From: Callorhinus ursinus
Lineage: Eukaryota; Chordata; Mammalia; Carnivora; Otariidae
DNA length: 64,000 bases
Direction of reading: 5' to 3'
NCBI RefSeq assembly: GCF_003265705.1
Contig: NW_020312817.1
Coordinates: 31,459,820 to 31,523,819 of the forward strand
The notes beneath the pieces are model-generated. The model was not told the DNA's origin. It saw nothing but the letters and a program-made list of their open reading frames with translations, and ran no database searches. Below, one piece after another: positions 51,301 to 57,899 of the stretch (position 1 is the stretch's first letter; each line of letters begins with the position of its first letter). The position numbers were made by a program, and so were the translations under genes.

Positions 51301-54300
51301 TTAGACTTTTGGCAAATGACATGGCACTGAAAATAATGTAGTGTAAAAATGCAGAACTGTAATGCATTCTTGGAAATGTAGAATGCAGAATTTGGTAAAA
51401 TGTAATAGGCAGTAAGATCATCCTTCCTGAGTGGATTAATAAAAGTTGTTGATAAAAAATCTGATACATTGGTCTTTGTCTTCAAAAAATCATGAAACGT
51501 TATGCTGAGTAATCAGGCCATTTTCCCTTTGTTACGTCACTGCTGAAAGTTGATCAGTTTCTGTTCTTTATGCAGCTCCAAAAGTATTTACAAAGACTGT
51601 TCAATCAGAAAACAACTTTTAATGTAACTGAAAAATGTAGAACACAAAATAATGTGTTCTAATGATTATATTAGTGTTGAAATATGTATCTACATGGCAA
51701 AGGTGAATGGAAACATGGACAAATAAACACACACTATGTGATTCAGATATCTCAGGTGATACTGATGTGAGTGGTATACATGCCCTACTTTATAAGACAC
51801 TAAAAACAAACAAGGGCTTGAAATTGAAAAATATGCCTAAAAGCATTGAATCAAATGTATAATATGGCTGAAATGTTGAGTCCTAGAGGGAGAAAAGAGG
51901 TTGAAAGCCTTGTATACCTTTTTCTTAAAGGCAAGGGGAAACTCTTACAGGGTCTTAAGCAACAAGTAACACAGTGAGATTTGGGGGAGGGCACACTAGC
52001 TACCGTGTGGAGACTGACGTGGCTTGGAGGGGAGAATTGGAAGAAGGAGTACCATTTAGGTAACTCCTGCAATAACACAGACATGAGCCAGTGACCCAGA
52101 CTAAGATGATGGCAGTGAGGAGAGCACAGATTTAACAGATTTGTGGGTGGTAGTCTCTACAAGACTTAGACATTGAATTTCCAGGAGATAAAGGACTCAA
52201 GAATGAGATCTCGGTTTCCGGCTTTAGAAACTGACCAGGATAGAGGGAGGTACCCTTTAAGGATCCAGGGAACGTTGGAGAACCAGACTTGGTAGAGAAG
52301 GTGAGTTCAGTTATGGACCTTTTGGGTTTGTGTCTGTGAGGTTTTCCAATCCATAAAGTGACTGTATATTTGTCAAATAACTGATGTCTGAAGCCACAAG
52401 ATGGCAGAGACCACCCAGTAAAGTGAGAGTATTCAAAAGCCAGTGGGGCAAGAATCACCTCTGAGAAACCCCAACAGAAGGGAAGGGGAGGAGGAAAAGG
52501 AAGCTCCAGTGATATGGAAAGAAGCGGCCACAGGAGACGGGGCCTCAGAAGCCAAAGGATGGTGGCAGCGGTCACCTTGGTCAGATACTCTGCAGGAGTC
52601 AGGACGGAGTGAGCTGAACTGAATGATGTCTATGTTATTGGTGATCTTCACCCAGACTGTTGTAGTGGAGCGAGAGAAGCAGAGACTGTGCAGAGCATCA
52701 GAGGTGAGAAAATGCAGTCAGCGCATGTCGGCGCCCTTCCAGGAATTTGCCACAGAGGGAGAAAGGGTTTTGATCTTTTGCTAAGAGGGTAGTTGGATGT
52801 AGAACCTAATGTGGGTAGAAAGTAAGTCAAAGCAGGAGAAAGCTGATAGAGAACAGTAAGGAAAAAATCACTTTATAGACCCGTAGAAGTTGAAGAATTG
52901 GTGTGATTGGATAACTGACCCGAAAAGGTAGGCAGTTGTGTTCAGGGAGCAGGCTGCCTGTGTCAGAGGTGGAGCAGTTCCAGGTCATGACACAGCCCAG
53001 GGTGTGCTCACGGGGCGGGGGGGGGGGGGGGGTTGCGGAAGGACATCGGAGCCCCTGGGACGTTGGGACCCACAGGCTGTGGGGACAAGGGTGTCTCCAG
53101 CAGTGACGGCAGACGGTGTGGAGAGAGACCCAGGTGCCGAAATCATAAAAAAATAAACGTAAAAGGAGAGTGATCAGGAGTTTAACAGCTAGAAGAAACG
53201 GTAGAGGGCCATTATCTTCTACCATTGGCTCCGACCCCTCCACCAGTAATAGCCCCCATCCTCTCCTCTTCCCCCCAAAATATATTCTCTCAGCAGATGC
53301 ATTACCAGTTATGCAAAAGTGACTTCAAAAGAAGTCTACTAGCAGGAGTGCTAGGGAGCTCTGTAGAAACGTCTGAGAAAAAGGGGGAAAGTGGGAGGTT
53401 GAGTCAAGGAGGAGAATTCAAAGGAGGGCAGTATTGGGGGGAATACCAACGAGGATTGATCGTGTAAAGGATGTATATTTTGGATGATAACAGAGGAAAG
53501 CATAATTGGAGGTGGTGGTTTTAGCTGGCTTTTTGGGCTAAAAAGCTCTGCCAGTGCCCTCTGTGCATAAAAACATAAATAAATAGAATGCTTGGATGGA
53601 AGCCCTGGGAAAGAGGTGAAATGGGAGGCATGTGGTGTGAGTATGTGAGTGTGAGTGTGTGGGTGTGCACATTTGCTGCCAGTTGAATTGGGGTGGAGGT
53701 TAGATGAACTCTTCTTTGTGGTGCGTGAGTATAAATATTGCTATACTGTGATCTTAATTTTGAATCTTTCATTATGGCTTATGCATTTTCATTACTTTAG
53801 GCATCTAATTGAAATAACTCTCTCATTGATGTCATTATTCTGTAAGAAATTGATTCCTAGAAATTGATTGATGGGAAATGTAACTGTACATTCTAGCATC
53901 AAGCCACTGATAGTAGGCATCATCCATCTCGGGACTTCTAGGTGCCAGGCACTCAGCTGGCCATGGGGTTACAAAGACAAACATGGATTACAGCTTGTTT
54001 TTTATAAGTTCTTTTAAATAACACATTAGTACCCTAAATTCATTAATCACATTTTCTCACAACCTTCAAAAAATATTGATTTGATAGAAGTAGACATCCT
54101 ACTGACCAGACACTACATTATGATTAAAACTATTGAAGAACTTCCAGATTTAAAAAAAAAAAATCTAATAGCTACTTCCAAATATTACTTTGTTCATTTT
54201 TCCTCATCTGTTTATTTTCATTTGTTGCATCCCTTAAATTCTTTCTGATTAGGTGCTTAATACATATTTGGGTTTTTTTTTAAGATTTTATTTATTTGAG

Positions 54301-55063
54301 AGAGAGAGAAAGAGCACGAGCAGGTGGGAAAGGCAGAGGGAGAAAGACTCCCTGCTGAGCGTGGAGTCCGATGGAAGACTCCATCCCAGGACCCGAGATC
54401 ATGACCTGAGCTTAACCAACTGAGCCACCCAGGCACCTCTCAATAAATGTTTGTTAAATGCAAAAGTGTAGAGGAGTACCCTGCCATCTGAATTTATCGC
54501 CACAGTTTCTAACCACCACACTTGTTTTAAAGAAATTACGATACACGTGCAGTACTAGAGAAAAAAATTACATGGTTTTTCATCTTAAACTACTTGATAA
54601 AGTCAATAATGAAAGGTATATTTGCTAGTCTGGATCATGCAGTGGAATCTCAGATTTCTTCAAATCCTGCTGCTAGGGCTGGGACTTCTTCCACATGGTA
54701 CAGTTGAAGAAGAAAATAGTGTTCACCATTAACACGCTAGTGAGATCGAGCGTGTCTGCTTACACGAAAGGCTCTCTTCTCCCTGTCTTCCCACCACTCT
54801 AGACCTGGTGAGGGAAACCTTGGAAATAGCTCTCCACATGGCATGTATTTTCAGAGATCTGAATCATGCCTGAATCTAAGAAATCTGTAATTTCTTTGTA
54901 ATGGTCCTTCAGAAAGTATCACCTCACTCCACCGAAGATTGCTTCAAAGTACCCAGAGTAGCAGGATCAATGTGTGAAATTTCATTGTGTACTTGTTTTT
55001 TCTTTATAGGATAAAGATGCACAGAAAGAAGTGAAAAAAATAAGCACTTCCTTGAAGAGGTAA
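12832..55063 (+). CDS. RMDN2: RMDN2 C-terminal coding region, nine exons (partial gene)
   Basis: Join of 12832-13006, 14155-14257, 22374-22434, 29056-29131, 30006-30083, 35052-35150, 44574-44627, 45164-45244 and 55010-55063. Together these encode 259 residues plus one leading base that completes a codon from an upstream exon. All introns are GT-AG and the phases agree. I recognise the family from stretches such as [36 protein letters not shown] and [20 protein letters not shown], which match vertebrate RMDN2 as I remember it and not the paralogue RMDN1. RMDN proteins are TPR-like helical-repeat proteins linked to microtubules and spindle poles. The TPR-like helices lie in the second half, for example the EEALQNF...NYLFLAKCYIDL...AMKFCNLA block across window exons 6-8. 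Human RMDN2 is about 410 residues, so roughly 150 N-terminal residues (membrane segment, coiled coil) lie upstream. No stop or frameshift is seen, so the gene looks functional. Confidence 0.95.
13455..13640 (+). repeat. (GGAA/GGGA)n polypurine tract
   Basis: About 185 bp of nearly uninterrupted purines on the + strand, lying between window exons 1 and 2. The long Pro/Ser/Leu-rich and Gly/Glu/Lys-rich frames on the two strands are artefacts of the repeat. Confidence 0.95.
14155..14257 (+). CDS. RMDN2: RMDN2 window exon 2
   Basis: The acceptor is TCTTTTCTTTTCAG and the donor GTAAGT. The exon is 103 nt: 34 codons ([20 protein letters not shown] ... YANI) plus the first base of a Gly codon completed in the next exon. 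It begins the TPR-like domain. The phase is 0 at the start and 1 at the end. Confidence 0.95.
14258..16115. other. Intron, no recognised element
   Basis: The start of the 8.1-kb intron after window exon 2. A - strand open frame at 14830-15177 has no recognisable domain or splice context and is probably chance. A purine-rich patch lies at 15835-15870. Confidence 0.5.
16116..16320 (+). mobile_element. Can-SINE
   Basis: Forward SINE, well preserved (GGCGCCTGGGTGGCTCAGTC head, AATAAATAAATAAAATCTTA tail with A-rich extension). No convincing target-site duplication. Confidence 0.9.
16931..17127 (-). mobile_element. Can-SINE inside L1 copy 1
   Basis: Reverse SINE splitting the L1 3' UTR. The duplicated L1 sequence ATCATTAGTTTT is at 16919-16930 and 17128-17139, so the SINE is younger than the L1. 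Confidence 0.92.
17673..17740. repeat. (GT)25-(AT)9 microsatellite
   Basis: A dinucleotide array inside the L1 copy 1 3' UTR. The equivalent place in copy 2 (about 37230-37245) has only TTGTATATATATACC, so the array probably grew from that L1 seed. Confidence 0.95.
21378..22120. other. Intron, nothing recognised
   Basis: Apparently single-copy intron sequence between L1 copy 1 and the MER5A-like element. Confidence 0.5.
22133..22303 (+). mobile_element. MER5A-like hAT (Charlie) non-autonomous DNA transposon
   Basis: The ends are CAGTGAGCTTAAAACTT and TTTTGGGAACCACTG, with the typical internal TTCTAACAAGTTCCCAGGTG. It is flanked by an 8-bp duplication ACTTAATC/ACTTAATT at 22125-22132 and 22304-22311, the hAT signature. 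It ends 70 bp before window exon 3. Confidence 0.85.
22374..22434 (+). CDS. RMDN2: RMDN2 window exon 3
   Basis: The acceptor is TTTTTCTTTCAG and the donor GTAAGT. This 61-nt microexon completes Gly, encodes [19 protein letters not shown] and ends with the first two bases of a Trp codon. It is the first coding exon after L1 copy 1. Its length is not a multiple of three, so skipping it would shift the frame. Confidence 0.94.
23036..23194 (-). mobile_element. Can-SINE with internal deletion
   Basis: Reverse SINE. Compared with other copies, about 25 bp are missing between the body and the B-box region. The duplication CTGTGGTTGCGTTTTT / CTGTGGTTGCATTTTT is at 23020-23035 and 23195-23210. Confidence 0.9.
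23211..24287. other. Intron, nothing recognised
   Basis: Moderately GC-richer sequence (23300-23780) with short chance open frames. No splice-flanked coding block or named repeat is evident. Confidence 0.45.
24303..24499 (+). mobile_element. Can-SINE
   Basis: Forward SINE (GGGGCGTCTGGGTGGCTCAG). The duplication AAAATGTACAGTGGA is at 24288-24302 and 24500-24514. Confidence 0.95.
24779..24808. repeat. (CA)n microsatellite
   Basis: A run of about 15 CA units in the intron between window exons 3 and 4. Confidence 0.95.
25415..25540 (-). mobile_element. MIR-like, reverse
   Basis: Weak similarity to the MIR core and 3' part in reverse orientation (TTTCCATTTTATAGATAAGG region). Diverged; boundaries estimated. 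Confidence 0.4.
25753..25944 (+). mobile_element. Can-SINE
   Basis: Forward SINE (GGGACACCTGGGTGGCTCAG). The 18-bp duplication AAAGATATATTCAATATC is at 25735-25752 and 25945-25962. Confidence 0.95.
26281..26350 (+). mobile_element. Minimal Can-SINE: tRNA head plus poly(A) only
   Basis: Contains GGTGCCTGGGTGGCTCAGTT and about 30 further bases of the SINE head, then directly an A-rich tail. The SINE body is missing. The perfect 14-bp duplication AAAGAAACAGACTT is at 26267-26280 and 26351-26364. Confidence 0.9.
26365..27125. other. Intron, nothing recognised
   Basis: No gene or nameable repeat is seen. Confidence 0.45.
27130..27395 (+). mobile_element. Old L1 3' end, forward
   Basis: Phrases such as GGGAACTCTCTGTACCATCTTTGCAA and a terminal TTAAAATAAAAGCTTATTTTTT resemble old L1 3' UTR ends. 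Subfamily not assigned. Confidence 0.5.
27400..28540. other. Intron, nothing recognised
   Basis: No credible coding block. Short open frames lack splice context and family resemblance. Confidence 0.45.
28545..28682 (-). mobile_element. MIR, reverse
   Basis: CACTATGTGCCGGGTAGTAG ... ATAGGTGAGGAAACTGGCTT matches the reverse-oriented MIR core and 3' half. Confidence 0.65.
28787..28988 (+). mobile_element. Can-SINE
   Basis: Forward SINE ending about 65 bp upstream of window exon 4. The duplication is AAAATGTTACATTTGG / AAAATATTACATTTGG at 28771-28786 and 28989-29004. Confidence 0.92.
29056..29131 (+). CDS. RMDN2: RMDN2 window exon 4
   Basis: The acceptor is TACCCTTTTCAG and the donor GTATTT, which is weaker than the other donors. 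The exon is 76 nt: it completes Trp, then 25 codons, [20 protein letters not shown] then GHRFK. It belongs to the TPR-like helical region. Confidence 0.94.
29132..30005. other. Intron between window exons 4 and 5
   Basis: 874 nt, GTATTT to TTTTTTTTTCAG. No repeat that I can name. Confidence 0.7.
30006..30083 (+). CDS. RMDN2: RMDN2 window exon 5
   Basis: The acceptor is GATTTTTTTTTCAG and the donor GTAAGT. The exon is 78 nt, 26 in-frame codons: [20 protein letters not shown] then GRYCYT. It has a TPR-like spacing of small and aromatic residues (A at the helix packing position, P before the next helix, YYLKGRY). The phase is 0 at both ends. Confidence 0.95.
30270..30317. repeat. (CA)n microsatellite
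   Basis: About 24 CA units, 190 bp after the window exon 5 donor. Confidence 0.95.
30730..30860 (-). mobile_element. MIR-like, reverse
   Basis: TTGAACACCTGCTATGTATCAAAT and the following bases resemble reverse MIR. Diverged. Confidence 0.45.
30940..34495 (+). mobile_element. Older L1, sense orientation, 5'-truncated
   Basis: Read forward this is L1 ORF2 from the region after the endonuclease domain through reverse transcriptase (31884-32219 [21 protein letters not shown]) to the C-terminal region (32997-33365), then a 3' UTR ending in AACACTGTATGTTAACTATA. The usual FADD active-site block reads FTDE at about 32300, so the second catalytic Asp is lost. Many stops and indels are present. A SINE at 33454-33649 splits it. 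It is older and of a different lineage from copies 1 and 2. Confidence 0.88.
33454..33649 (+). mobile_element. Can-SINE inside the sense L1
   Basis: Forward SINE. The 18-bp duplication AAGAAGAAATACAGATGG of the L1 sequence is at 33436-33453 and 33650-33667. Confidence 0.95.
34500..35051. other. Intron before window exon 6
   Basis: Holds only a short CA run at 34983-34995. The perfectly repeated 13-mer AAACTCTGTGCAA-like unit near 34696-34720 is a small tandem duplication. Confidence 0.45.
35052..35150 (+). CDS. RMDN2: RMDN2 window exon 6
   Basis: The acceptor is CCATGTTTGCAG and the donor GTATAT. The exon is 99 nt, 33 in-frame codons beginning [20 protein letters not shown] and ending EEALQNFLK. 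It holds the family signature KMAATLFGK(I/L)PSST. It lies about 560 bp downstream of the + strand L1. Confidence 0.95.
35491..35684 (-). mobile_element. Can-SINE
   Basis: Reverse SINE 340 bp after window exon 6. The duplication is GGAGAGTTATATTTTA / GGAAAGTTATATTTTA at 35475-35490 and 35685-35700. Confidence 0.94.
35701..36600. other. Intron, nothing recognised
   Basis: Single-copy-looking intron sequence. Confidence 0.45.
36605..36695 (+). mobile_element. MIR, 5' part, interrupted by L1 copy 2
   Basis: AACCAGACCACCTGGTTAAA ... GTTGGACAAATTTCTT matches the MIR 5' half and core. The rest resumes at 40478. Confidence 0.75.
36696..40477 (-). mobile_element. Young carnivore L1 copy 2, antisense, 5'-truncated in ORF2
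   Basis: Same orientation as copy 1 and about 19.5 kb away. Target-site duplication TTGGACAAATTTCTT / TTGGACAAGTTTCTT at 36681-36695 and 40478-40492. ORF2 pieces on the - strand: 40521-39550 (part of endonuclease plus linker; the SDH motif is intact here), 39409-39167, 39003-37990 (reverse transcriptase with FADDM), 37893-37600 and 37528 downward. It is dead through the same 1-bp deletion (about 39551) and nonsense codons at 37990-37992, 37600-37602 and in the 37340s as copy 1. About 60 bp of the terminal 3' UTR present in copy 1 is missing (near 36728). Confidence 0.94.
40478..40615 (+). mobile_element. MIR, 3' part, after L1 copy 2
   Basis: Continues the MIR from 36695: TTGGACAAGTTTCTTAACCT ... 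AGTGCCCAGCACCTGGTAAG. Together with the left part it forms one nearly full MIR. Confidence 0.8.
40616..41015. other. Intron, GC-richer patch
   Basis: Open on both strands by chance (40744-41043 and 40698-40976). No domain, splice context or family resemblance. Confidence 0.45.
41020..41265 (+). mobile_element. MIR, forward
   Basis: GAGCACTGGCTTTAGAATCA ... CTTCATCTGTAAAGCAGGCA ... AGCCTAGCACATTAAGTACT, typical MIR order over nearly full length. Confidence 0.75.
41414..41512 (+). mobile_element. Charlie/MER5-like hAT element, left part
   Basis: Starts CAGTGGTTCTCAACTTTGGG and includes ATCATCTGGAGAGCTTTAAA. It is cut by an L1 fragment and resumes at about 42075. Confidence 0.75.
41515..42068 (-). 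mobile_element. Old L1 3' end, antisense, inside the hAT element
   Basis: GGTATAGTTTATATACAATA (antisense of an L1M 3' end) through typical 3'-UTR phrases such as TAATATTCCATTTCGTGGCT. 5'-truncated within the 3' UTR. Confidence 0.75.
42075..42152 (+). mobile_element. Charlie/MER5-like hAT element, right part
   Basis: TTTTTAAAGCTCTCAAAGCTC ... CATGGTTGAGAGCCCAGTG is the diverged second half and terminal inverted repeat of the element begun at 41414. Confidence 0.6.
42325..42450 (+). mobile_element. Possible L2/MIR-class fragment
   Basis: ATTAAGCACATACCTGGTAAC ... CAGCCTCCAGGGAACTTGTA resembles ancient L2-type sequence. Weak. Confidence 0.3.
42455..43285. other. Intron, nothing recognised
   Basis: No gene or nameable repeat. 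Confidence 0.45.
43290..43755 (+). mobile_element. Old L1 3' UTR, forward
   Basis: ACTCAGCAATTCAATTTCTA ... ATAATCACACATGTGCAGAA and the following bases follow the order of old L1 3' ends. Confidence 0.6.
43760..44573. other. Intron before window exon 7
   Basis: No gene or nameable repeat. Ends in the exon 7 polypyrimidine tract and CAG. Confidence 0.45.
44574..44627 (+). CDS. RMDN2: RMDN2 window exon 7
   Basis: The acceptor is TCTCTTAAAATCAG and the donor GTGAGG. The exon is 54 nt, 18 codons: [18 protein letters not shown], the second helix pair of the last TPR-like repeat. A nested SINE pair begins only about 20 nt into the following intron, and its target-site duplication starts at intron position +4, inside the extended donor context. 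Confidence 0.95.
44648..45079 (-). mobile_element. Can-SINE split by a second SINE
   Basis: A reverse SINE made of 44648-44676 (its poly(T) end) and 44895-45079. The duplication is AGGAAGACCACTGTTTT / AGGAAGACCACTCTTTT at 44631-44647 and 45080-45096. The left copy overlaps the RMDN2 window exon 7 donor context. Confidence 0.93.
44677..44880 (+). mobile_element. Can-SINE nested in another SINE, opposite orientation
   Basis: Forward SINE (GGCGCCTGGGTGGCTCAG at 44679). It is inserted in the A/T-rich end of the reverse SINE, with duplication ATATTTTATTTATT at 44663-44676 and 44881-44894. Confidence 0.93.
45164..45244 (+). CDS. RMDN2: RMDN2 window exon 8
   Basis: The acceptor is TTTTTCATTTCTAG and the donor GTAAGT. 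The exon is 81 nt, 27 codons: [20 protein letters not shown] then LPCVTKE. It completes the last TPR-like repeat (CYIDL..., AMKFCNLA, P at the repeat end). The upstream intron is short (536 nt) and mostly SINE. Confidence 0.95.
45941..46080 (+). mobile_element. Can-SINE (short type)
   Basis: GGGGCACCTAGGTGGCTCAG head, GTTCAAGCCCCACG B box, then GGAGTCTAC and an A-rich tail without a CT-rich body, as at 3851. The flanks AAATGCCTCA / AAATGCTGCCTCA may be an imperfect duplication. Confidence 0.88.
46085..47035. other. Intron, GC-richer patch, nothing recognised
   Basis: The + strand frame at 46363-46725 is open over a GC-rich patch but has no recognisable domain and no splice context. I treat it as chance. 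Confidence 0.45.
47040..47965 (+). mobile_element. L2 (LINE2) 3' part, forward
   Basis: Ordered L2 phrases: ATCATCCTTGACCCCTCCTT, CTCTTCCCTGCCTCACACC, AAATGTCATTTCCTTAGGAAAGACTTCC, and the terminal TGCCTGGCATATAATAAGCAC. The long + strand frame at 47142-47606 is decayed L2, not a gene. Confidence 0.8.
48426..48620 (+). repeat. Direct repeat unit, copy A (about 195 bp)
   Basis: From TGTGCTGCTTTCTCGTGGTG to GAAACTACAGTATTTTA. The same sequence, roughly 85% identical by eye, recurs at 49906-50102 in the same orientation. Shared core: TCAGCCCTTGGGCTCTGGGG and AGATTCATGCATGTGA. Family not recognised. Confidence 0.85.
48621..49905. other. Spacer between the direct repeats, nothing recognised
   Basis: About 1.3 kb without a nameable repeat or coding block. 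Confidence 0.45.
49906..50102 (+). repeat. Direct repeat unit, copy B
   Basis: The second copy of the 48426-48620 unit. It ends where sequence leading into the zinc-finger pseudogene begins (GGAGAGAAAGTGTGCTG). Both copies keep a pyrimidine tract followed by CAGGGAG (CTTCYGTCCCTTTCAGGGAG), which looks like a splice acceptor. Confidence 0.85.
50290..51270 (+). pseudogene. C2H2 zinc-finger gene pseudogene
   Basis: Decayed zinc-finger array on the + strand. The best block, 50565-50870, reads [35 protein letters not shown], then [18 protein letters not shown] with stop codons inside (for example in the linker near 50714 and after KALS near 50773), followed by [18 protein letters not shown] degenerate finger lies upstream (50330-50405, [12 protein letters not shown]...HRIHM then stop) and more downstream to about 51270 (HTGES). 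Many finger Cys/His pairs are lost. No KRAB box was found in the window. The parent gene is not identified. It may be processed or a decayed duplicate; no poly(A) or target-site duplication was seen. Confidence 0.85.
51275..51830. other. Intron, possible 3' part of the zinc-finger pseudogene
   Basis: AT-rich sequence following the last finger trace. It could be the old 3' UTR. Nothing firm. Confidence 0.35.
51835..53000. repeat. Possible ancient repeat of unassigned family
   Basis: Purine-rich text (GAGTTCAGTTATGGACCTTT, AGCTCCAGTGATATGGAAAG, GGTGATCTTCACCCAGACTG) resembles a common ancient mammalian interspersed sequence that I cannot name with certainty. The - strand frames at 52132-52575 and 52827-53243 have no domain and are probably chance. 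Confidence 0.35.
53017..53032 (+). repeat. G16 homopolymer
   Basis: Sixteen consecutive G, preceded by CGGGGC, in the last RMDN2 intron. Confidence 0.9.
53040..54258. other. Intron, nothing firm
   Basis: A GT-rich patch at 53635-53670 and an L2/MIR-like trace at 53935-53985 (AGGTGCCAGGCACTCAGC). No coding evidence. Confidence 0.4.
54271..54441 (-). mobile_element. Can-SINE
   Basis: Reverse SINE, somewhat shortened in the head-proximal part (AGCTTAACCAACTGAGCCAC). The diverged duplication AATACATATTTG / AATAAATGTTTG is at 54259-54270 and 54442-54453. Confidence 0.88.
55010..55063 (+). CDS. RMDN2: RMDN2 terminal coding exon
   Basis: The acceptor is TTTTTTCTTTATAG. Seventeen codons, [17 protein letters not shown], are followed by TAA at 55061-55063. 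The basic, lysine-rich C-terminus ending SLKR matches the RMDN2 C-terminus as I remember it. The 3' UTR continues from 55064. Confidence 0.94.
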   Translation, partial: DKDAQKEVKKISTSLKR

Positions 55064-55395
55064 ATAAAAGAACTTACTCTTCAACAAATCAGATGTGGTC
55101 TACTAAACTTTAAACTAATCCAAGTTGTGTTTTTTTAATTATCTTTTTTTCTTTTTTGATGTAAGGGTAGTATGCTCAGATTTGAAGGTAAAACCACGTT
55201 TCTGCAGAATGCATTCCAATAGTAGCACAACAAAACTGATCATGTTGTTGGGAGAAATCAAGTTCCCATAATGTCAGTACAAAATTATCTTTAAACATGT
55301 ATGATTTATATTTTTTCTATCAATAAACTATAGTCTTCAGAGTATGTCTTTAAAGAAAATATTTAAATCAATTCAATAAAGTGAACTCTAGTGTT
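55064..55395 (+). other. RMDN2: RMDN2 3' UTR with candidate poly(A) signals
   Basis: Downstream of the stop there are AATAAA hexamers at 55063-55068 (overlapping the stop, too early to be likely), 55322-55327 and 55375-55380. The last is followed within 20 nt by a GT-rich stretch (GTGAACTCTAGTGTTTTATT), the usual downstream-element pattern. The UTR end is therefore inferred near 55395. Old L1 sequence begins shortly after. Confidence 0.6.
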
Positions 55396-55439
55396 TTATT
55401 GCTGCTTCAATGGAGACTTTACAAAACAAAATTTCATTA

Positions 55440-56115
55440 ATGTGGATAAAAAATGGGAAAAATGGGCAAAGGTCATGAACAAGTTGTTGACAGAAGAGGA
55501 AAAACGAAAGAGTAAACACATGGTAACTAGTCATCGGAAATGTGAATAAAATTACAGTAAGATACTGTTTTGTCATCAAATTAGCAAGGATTGTTTTCTT
55601 CCAAGAGATGTTCAGTGCTGGTAATGATACCACAAGTTGGAACATTCTCAACCACAGCTGGTGAAAGGGTATTTTGACACAAACATCTGGTAAAATGTAT
55701 CCTAAGCCTCAAAAATGTATTAATTCTTGAATCTTGTAATGTCATTTCAGGGGAATAGTCCTAAGGAGAAAAGGACAATTATTTATGCACAAATGTTTAT
55801 AACAGCATTGTTTATTATAGCAGAACACTATGTCCAACAATAAAAAAGCAGTTAACCGTATTAGAATCTAACCATATTAGAATATAACTACAACAGGATA
55901 TTATTTTGACACTGAAAAAATTACCGAAATTGTGCAGTGCACAAGGCATCTTAAGTGCAAGTACAAAGCAAAATAGTGTATACATATCATCTCAGGTATA
56001 TGAAAATGTGTGCAGAAAAACATCAATTGGAAAGACACTAATCTGGTAGCAGTTCATATTCTGTGGAGTTGCGTTTTATTTCTTCTATTTCCCAGTTTTT
56101 AATAAACAAAGGATT
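55440..56115 (+). mobile_element. Old L1 3' end, forward
   Basis: AATGGGCAAAGGTCATGAACAAG ... AGCAGTTCATATTCTGTGG: end of ORF2 and 3' UTR of an old L1, just downstream of the RMDN2 3' UTR. Confidence 0.7.
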
Positions 56116-56119
56116 TTTT

Positions 56120-57700
56120 TCATTGCACTTAGCTAGCAGTGATCTGTAAAGATTTCCTCACTACACTTTAACCAGCCTCATCCTGGAAATCAGATCAAAA
56201 CTTGAAATTCCTCCTTGCTATCCCAAATATATGCATACATTTATACACTCAAGATTTCAAGCCCTGACCTAGAGATGCCATTTAATCAAGCTGAGCGAGT
56301 TCCTCTCTCTTTTACACCGACCCATGGAGATACCTGAATCGGTTCAACTGATTCTTGCCCAAACTCTGACACCTGGTCTAATGTTGACAGCGCTGGCTGG
56401 AAGGGACAGGAGTCTGGCAGGTTCCTGCACAGATACGCGGTGTCCACAGGCTATATAGGATGCCTCTGGCTCTCTCTGAACTGCTCCAAGAATGTGCCAG
56501 TTGAGACAGGTGATTGTCACTAACAGCAAATGAGAGAATCAACCCCGTTGTGGGAGCAGCTCATTCCGGCAGAGAGCAGTGCAAAGACTTCTGCTAGGAA
56601 TTATGAGGGACATCTAACCGATCTCCGTTTGTTTTAACAAAATTCCTCTTTGGTCCCTGGAGTCAATATGTTACAATGGGAGTGTAACACTCCTAAAAGT
56701 TACTTGAACCTTTAAAGCATTCGGAATTGCTGACACATTTGACAATTTCTCCAGTAGGATGTTAGCAGAGGAAATCTCCCTCCCTGTCATGGTTATATCG
56801 GGTCCCCTTCAAATGATCATTGAAGCCCGGCTGTCTAGGTCACAAGGGAACACAGTCTCCACATTAAATTTGCCCCCTTTTAAAAGCTGAGTATTTTTCT
56901 CAGATGGCAGCACTATTTGTAGATTGGTATACTTACTCCAGTGAATTTCCCACGAAGTGAGTCATGTGAACTGACTGTAGCTTGCTTTCTATGGTTACTT
57001 CACTCACCATTTGTGCTGTTGACCTGGGAGAAGACCATATGTCTCCAGAGCACTTCCGAAATGATCCTGAGGGGTCCCTAAGGCCAAGCTAGTGGTGCGC
57101 CATCCACCACAAGCAAAATACACAAACTCCTAACCTTTCAAGAGACTTGACGCACAGCTTTGAAAAGGGGAGGTTCTGATCCAGAACTTCAAATATATTC
57201 AATTTCAGAAGATAATAAACTGCATGTTAAAATTTCTCATAAAATGTTAAAGAAATCAGCGTTCTGCTAAAATTTTAGCAATCGTCCTATCCATGTAATT
57301 TGCAAGCTTAGTTATCTTTCTTACTAAATAACGAATGACCTTCGCCGGAACATGAAAAACTCCATTGTGCCTAACAGTGGTCCAAAAGCTTTTCATTTGA
57401 TAATATGGGTATAATTTTGAATTATAAAAAGCAGTGTTAACAGCTGGATGGGACCGTGGAGACAGTCTTCTAGACCAGCCTTCTTATTTTCCCCAGGACA
57501 CAGTCTAAGCTCTGATGCGTAAACCACATGGAAGGGGTCAGGGAGCTGGGGACTGGCCGAGCCAGGACTGGGTTCCAACTCAGAATCTCGTGCCTTGTGC
57601 CCTCTTCTCTGAGCCCAGGGCTTTTTACATTTAACTGATTGAAGCCCAGCATGTCTGTCGTAGATTAGGGGCTCCGGGAACGGTAATACTGCATGGCATT
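56120..57700. other. Intergenic, nothing recognised
   Basis: No gene, CpG island or nameable repeat. Confidence 0.45.
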
Positions 57701-57714
57701 AACCTGTGGTTCTG

Positions 57715-57855
57715 CCTGTTTTAAGTGCTTTACCTACATCAGCTCATTTAAATCTCACCATGGCCCGAGAAGAAGGAACTTTTGGTATCACTCTATTTCC
57801 AGACAGGGCAGCTAAAGCAGGAGACACTAAATGCCATATGGAGCACAGCATGAGA
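57715..57855 (-). mobile_element. MIR, reverse
   Basis: TTTTAAGTGCTTTACCTACA ... CTCATTTAAATCTCACCATG ... TCTATTTCCAGACAGGGCAG follows the reverse MIR order. Confidence 0.6.
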
Positions 57856-57899
57856 TTTGAACTTGAGCAGTCTGCTCCGGTCCGTGCTGGAGTCTGAAC

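Larger units (their letters stand above)
45245..55009 (+). other. RMDN2: Last RMDN2 intron
   Basis: A 9.8-kb intron between window exons 8 and 9. It holds a SINE, an L2, a 195-bp direct duplication, a zinc-finger pseudogene, a G run and another SINE, each listed separately. It starts GTAAGT and ends TTTATAG. Confidence 0.85.

Noticed and set aside
52132..53243. Two - strand frames of 147 and 138 codons
   Set aside because: They lie in probable ancient repeat sequence and a G/C homopolymer; low-complexity Pro/Ser/Leu composition.
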